Source: JBBDWZ01 sp050732575
Lineage (GTDB): Bacteria > Gemmatimonadota > Gemmatimonadetes > Longimicrobiales > RSA9
DNA length: 16,053 nucleotides
Direction: 5' to 3'
Assembly: GCA_050732575.1 (NCBI GenBank)
Contig: JBOHRF010000099.1
Span: 1 to 16,053 of the forward strand
Below, in pieces: positions 14,630 to 16,053 of the stretch. A program made the position numbers and the translations under genes. The notes beneath the pieces are model-generated. The model ran no database searches, had not been told where the DNA came from, and saw nothing but the letters and a program-made list of their open reading frames with translations. The number at the start of each line of letters is the position of its first letter. The first letter of the stretch is position 1.

Positions 14630-15457
14630 ATGACGTCAGCGCAAAGCCCGCTTGACCTTCTGCGAGGTTCCACGTTTCCCGACGTCCGGTGGGACGCATC
14701 GGCGAAACCGATTCTAATCGCGGATGGGCGGCTCCATTCCATCGATGATTTGGACTCGGCTGTCGACGTTTCGCGCGCCTACATCGTCGGTGTCAATCAA
14801 TCACGGCTGGTTTCCCTTTGTCGGTACCTGCGAGCTGCAACTGCACACTTCTACGAAATGAGGGTGGAGGATCTGGCGCCTCTTCAGCAGCTGGGCGGCA
14901 TTGAGCATCTGGCTATCCGGTGGAACACCAAACTCAAGGACCTATCCCCATTGGCGCGGCTGTCGAATCTCGAGACACTGATACTCGAAGACGTTCCAAA
15001 GGTGGAAGACCTCGCACCGCTGGCGCACCTGCAGAAACTGCTCGCGCTCGATTTCTCTGGCGGTATCTGGAACAAGAACAGGGCGCGCAGCCTGCTTCCG
15101 TTCGCTGGACTGCCCCGACTTCAGGAGCTTCGTCTCTATAACCTGCGCGTAGATAGCGATGGCCTCAGACCGCTGGCGGGCTGCAAGACGCTCCAATCCC
15201 TCTCGGTTTCAAATCAATTTCCAACGGAGGACTACGCGTTTCGGGCGGCCGCGCTGCCGTCAACGCACTGCGGCATGTTCGCTCCCTTTGTGCACATCGC
15301 AACTCCGATCGACGGCAAGGACGTAATGGTGGTGGGCAAGGGGAAGCCGTTTCTCAACTCGACCACTGATCATGTTCGCCTGACCGAATATGTGCGCCAA
15401 TTCGAAGCGTTGCGCGAAGAAGCACGACGGAGCCTTGCGCAATCGTCGCTTCCATGA
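14630..15457 (+). CDS. Leucine-rich-repeat protein
   Basis: This 275-aa protein has four to five leucine-rich repeats of about 22-24 residues between residues 79 and 196. Examples are VEDLAPLQQLGGIEHLAI (79-96), LKDLSPLARLSNLETLIL (102-119), VEDLAPLAHLQKLLALDF (125-142) and LLPFAGLPRLQELRLYNL (155-172). The 'L-x-PLA-x-L-x-x-L-x-x-L' form is close to internalin/LRR_4 repeats, a protein-binding scaffold. There is no signal peptide or anchor, so it is probably cytosolic. The N-terminal 70 residues and the C-terminal 75 residues, with VMVVGKGKPFL (232-242) and a charged final helix, match nothing I know. The ATG at 14630 has no clear ribosome site. No further in-frame ATG lies between 14576 and 14630, so a slightly longer product is possible. 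Confidence 0.8.
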   Translation: MTSAQSPLDLLRGSTFPDVRWDASAKPILIADGRLHSIDDLDSAVDVSRAYIVGVNQSRLVSLCRYLRAATAHFYEMRVEDLAPLQQLGGIEHLAIRWNTKLKDLSPLARLSNLETLILEDVPKVEDLAPLAHLQKLLALDFSGGIWNKNRARSLLPFAGLPRLQELRLYNLRVDSDGLRPLAGCKTLQSLSVSNQFPTEDYAFRAAALPSTHCGMFAPFVHIATPIDGKDVMVVGKGKPFLNSTTDHVRLTEYVRQFEALREEARRSLAQSSLP

Positions 15458-15515
15458 AGCGTTAAGCGCAGACCGGCTTGCCTAACCAGCCTACAACCTC
15501 CAACCTTGCCCCTGT

Positions 15516-15857
15516 ATGCCCCTACTCTTCTCGTACGGCACGCTCCAGCAGGAAGCGGTTCAGCTGTCTACGTTCGGAAGATTGCCGCAGGGACAGCCGG
15601 ACGAACTGGTTGGCTTCGAGCAATCGCTGCTGCAGATCGAGGACGCGGAGTTCGTCACGACCAGCGGCAAGTCACATCATGCCATCGTGAAGTTCAACGG
15701 GAGAAATGACAGCCGTGTGCGTGGCACCATGTTCGAGGTGTCGGACAGCGAACTCGCCAACGCCGACCAGTACGAACCCGCCGGCTACAAACGCATCAGC
15801 GCGCTCCTCGCTTCCGGGAAACAGGCCTGGGTCTACGCGGACGCGCGTTTTTCGTGA
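15516..15857 (+). CDS. Gamma-glutamylcyclotransferase-like (AIG2 family) protein
   Basis: The 113-aa product begins MPLLFSYGTLQ. The YGTL motif (7-10) lines the glycine-rich binding pocket of the gamma-glutamylcyclotransferase/AIG2 fold. The expected catalytic acid is E87 in ADQYEPAGYKR, and the strand RGTMFEVSDSEL (69-80) precedes it as in the family. Members convert gamma-glutamyl-amino acids or gamma-glutamylamines to 5-oxoproline, but many bacterial versions are untested. Length is normal. The ribosome site is weak. The gene follows the LRR gene by 58 bp on the same strand. Confidence 0.85.
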   Translation: MPLLFSYGTLQQEAVQLSTFGRLPQGQPDELVGFEQSLLQIEDAEFVTTSGKSHHAIVKFNGRNDSRVRGTMFEVSDSELANADQYEPAGYKRISALLASGKQAWVYADARFS

Positions 15858-16008
15858 GAACTTTCACCCGTCAGGAATCGGAATTCACCCCACTCGGCTG
15901 GTCTGACATCGGTGCCAGAAAGCACACTAGGAACTGAGCCAAGGATGGAACGCACGTTCACGTTCGTCCAATTCTCCACTTCGCTTCCGCCTCGCCGGAG
16001 ACCCATTC

Positions 16009-16053
16009 GTGAGACACGCGACTGTTCTTGTGACAATGGCTGCTCTGTGTGCG
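16009..16053 (+). CDS. Start of an exported protein (3' end outside window)
   Basis: GGAG at 15997-16000 lies eight bases before a GTG at 16009. The 15 codons left read MRHATVLVTMAALCA, a short positive start followed by a hydrophobic core, as in a signal peptide or lipoprotein leader. The frame is open to the window end. The mature protein cannot be seen, so no function is given. The preceding 150 bp (15858-16008) contain no gene; CACGTT is repeated at 15952-15963 or close by. Confidence 0.5.
   Translation, partial: MRHATVLVTMAALCA

Noticed and set aside
1..16053. Insertion sequence, integrase, prophage or defence system
   Set aside because: No transposase, integrase, phage structural, nuclease or toxin-antitoxin motif is seen in any frame, and no terminal repeats bound a module.

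Overview
The window is a high-GC bacterial chromosome segment, densely packed, with no phage, insertion sequence, CRISPR array, tRNA or rRNA that I can recognise. The gene mix is two very large FtsX-like 'orphan' ABC permeases (ADOP type, one with its own PadR regulator), a 6-bladed beta-propeller lipoprotein, two DinB-fold proteins and secreted enzymes. This is typical of soil Gemmatimonadota, or less likely Acidobacteriota. The assignment is inferred from gene content, not from a marker gene.

Layout. 1-917 is the 3' part of an M1-family zinc peptidase. 918-1259 is a gene-free spacer between convergent genes, filled with degenerate GGGATC/GGATTC-type hexamers arranged as a long imperfect inverted repeat. 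1260-1796 (minus) is a secreted DinB-fold protein, divergent from a beta-propeller lipoprotein (2006-3133). A second, smaller hexamer/inverted repeat (3173-3240) precedes an 817-aa ADOP permease (3312-5765). On the minus strand, a TetR regulator and an alpha/beta hydrolase form a two-gene operon (7358-5862), with a promoter whose spacer holds a 16-bp dyad. A 340-bp stretch with no convincing gene follows.

7727-9222 carries a five-helix membrane protein, a TrmL-type tRNA methyltransferase starting at TTG, and a stand-alone Clp_N double-repeat protein. After a leader with a stem-loop comes a secreted NlpC/P60 cell-wall hydrolase (9447-10166). A PadR regulator (10316-10660) overlaps a second, 896-aa ADOP permease (10657-13347) through a GTGA junction. 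A perfect TATGGG-CAC-CCCATA dyad sits directly before the PadR ribosome binding site. Downstream lies a frameshifted, decaying DUF2306-like membrane protein gene (13362-about 13845).

The right end has a 47-aa Lys/Arg/Ala-rich basic protein, a second DinB-fold protein, a leucine-rich-repeat protein, a gamma-glutamylcyclotransferase-like protein and the first 15 codons of an exported protein running off the window.

How they work together. Most modules are independent. Two units show self-contained regulation: TetR-hydrolase and PadR-ADOP. Several products face the envelope: the peptidase fragment, secreted DinB, propeller lipoprotein, both permeases and NlpC/P60. I found no clear new multi-gene system. 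The least explained signals are the two hexamer inverted repeats, the split DUF2306-like gene and the unassigned 340-bp stretch.
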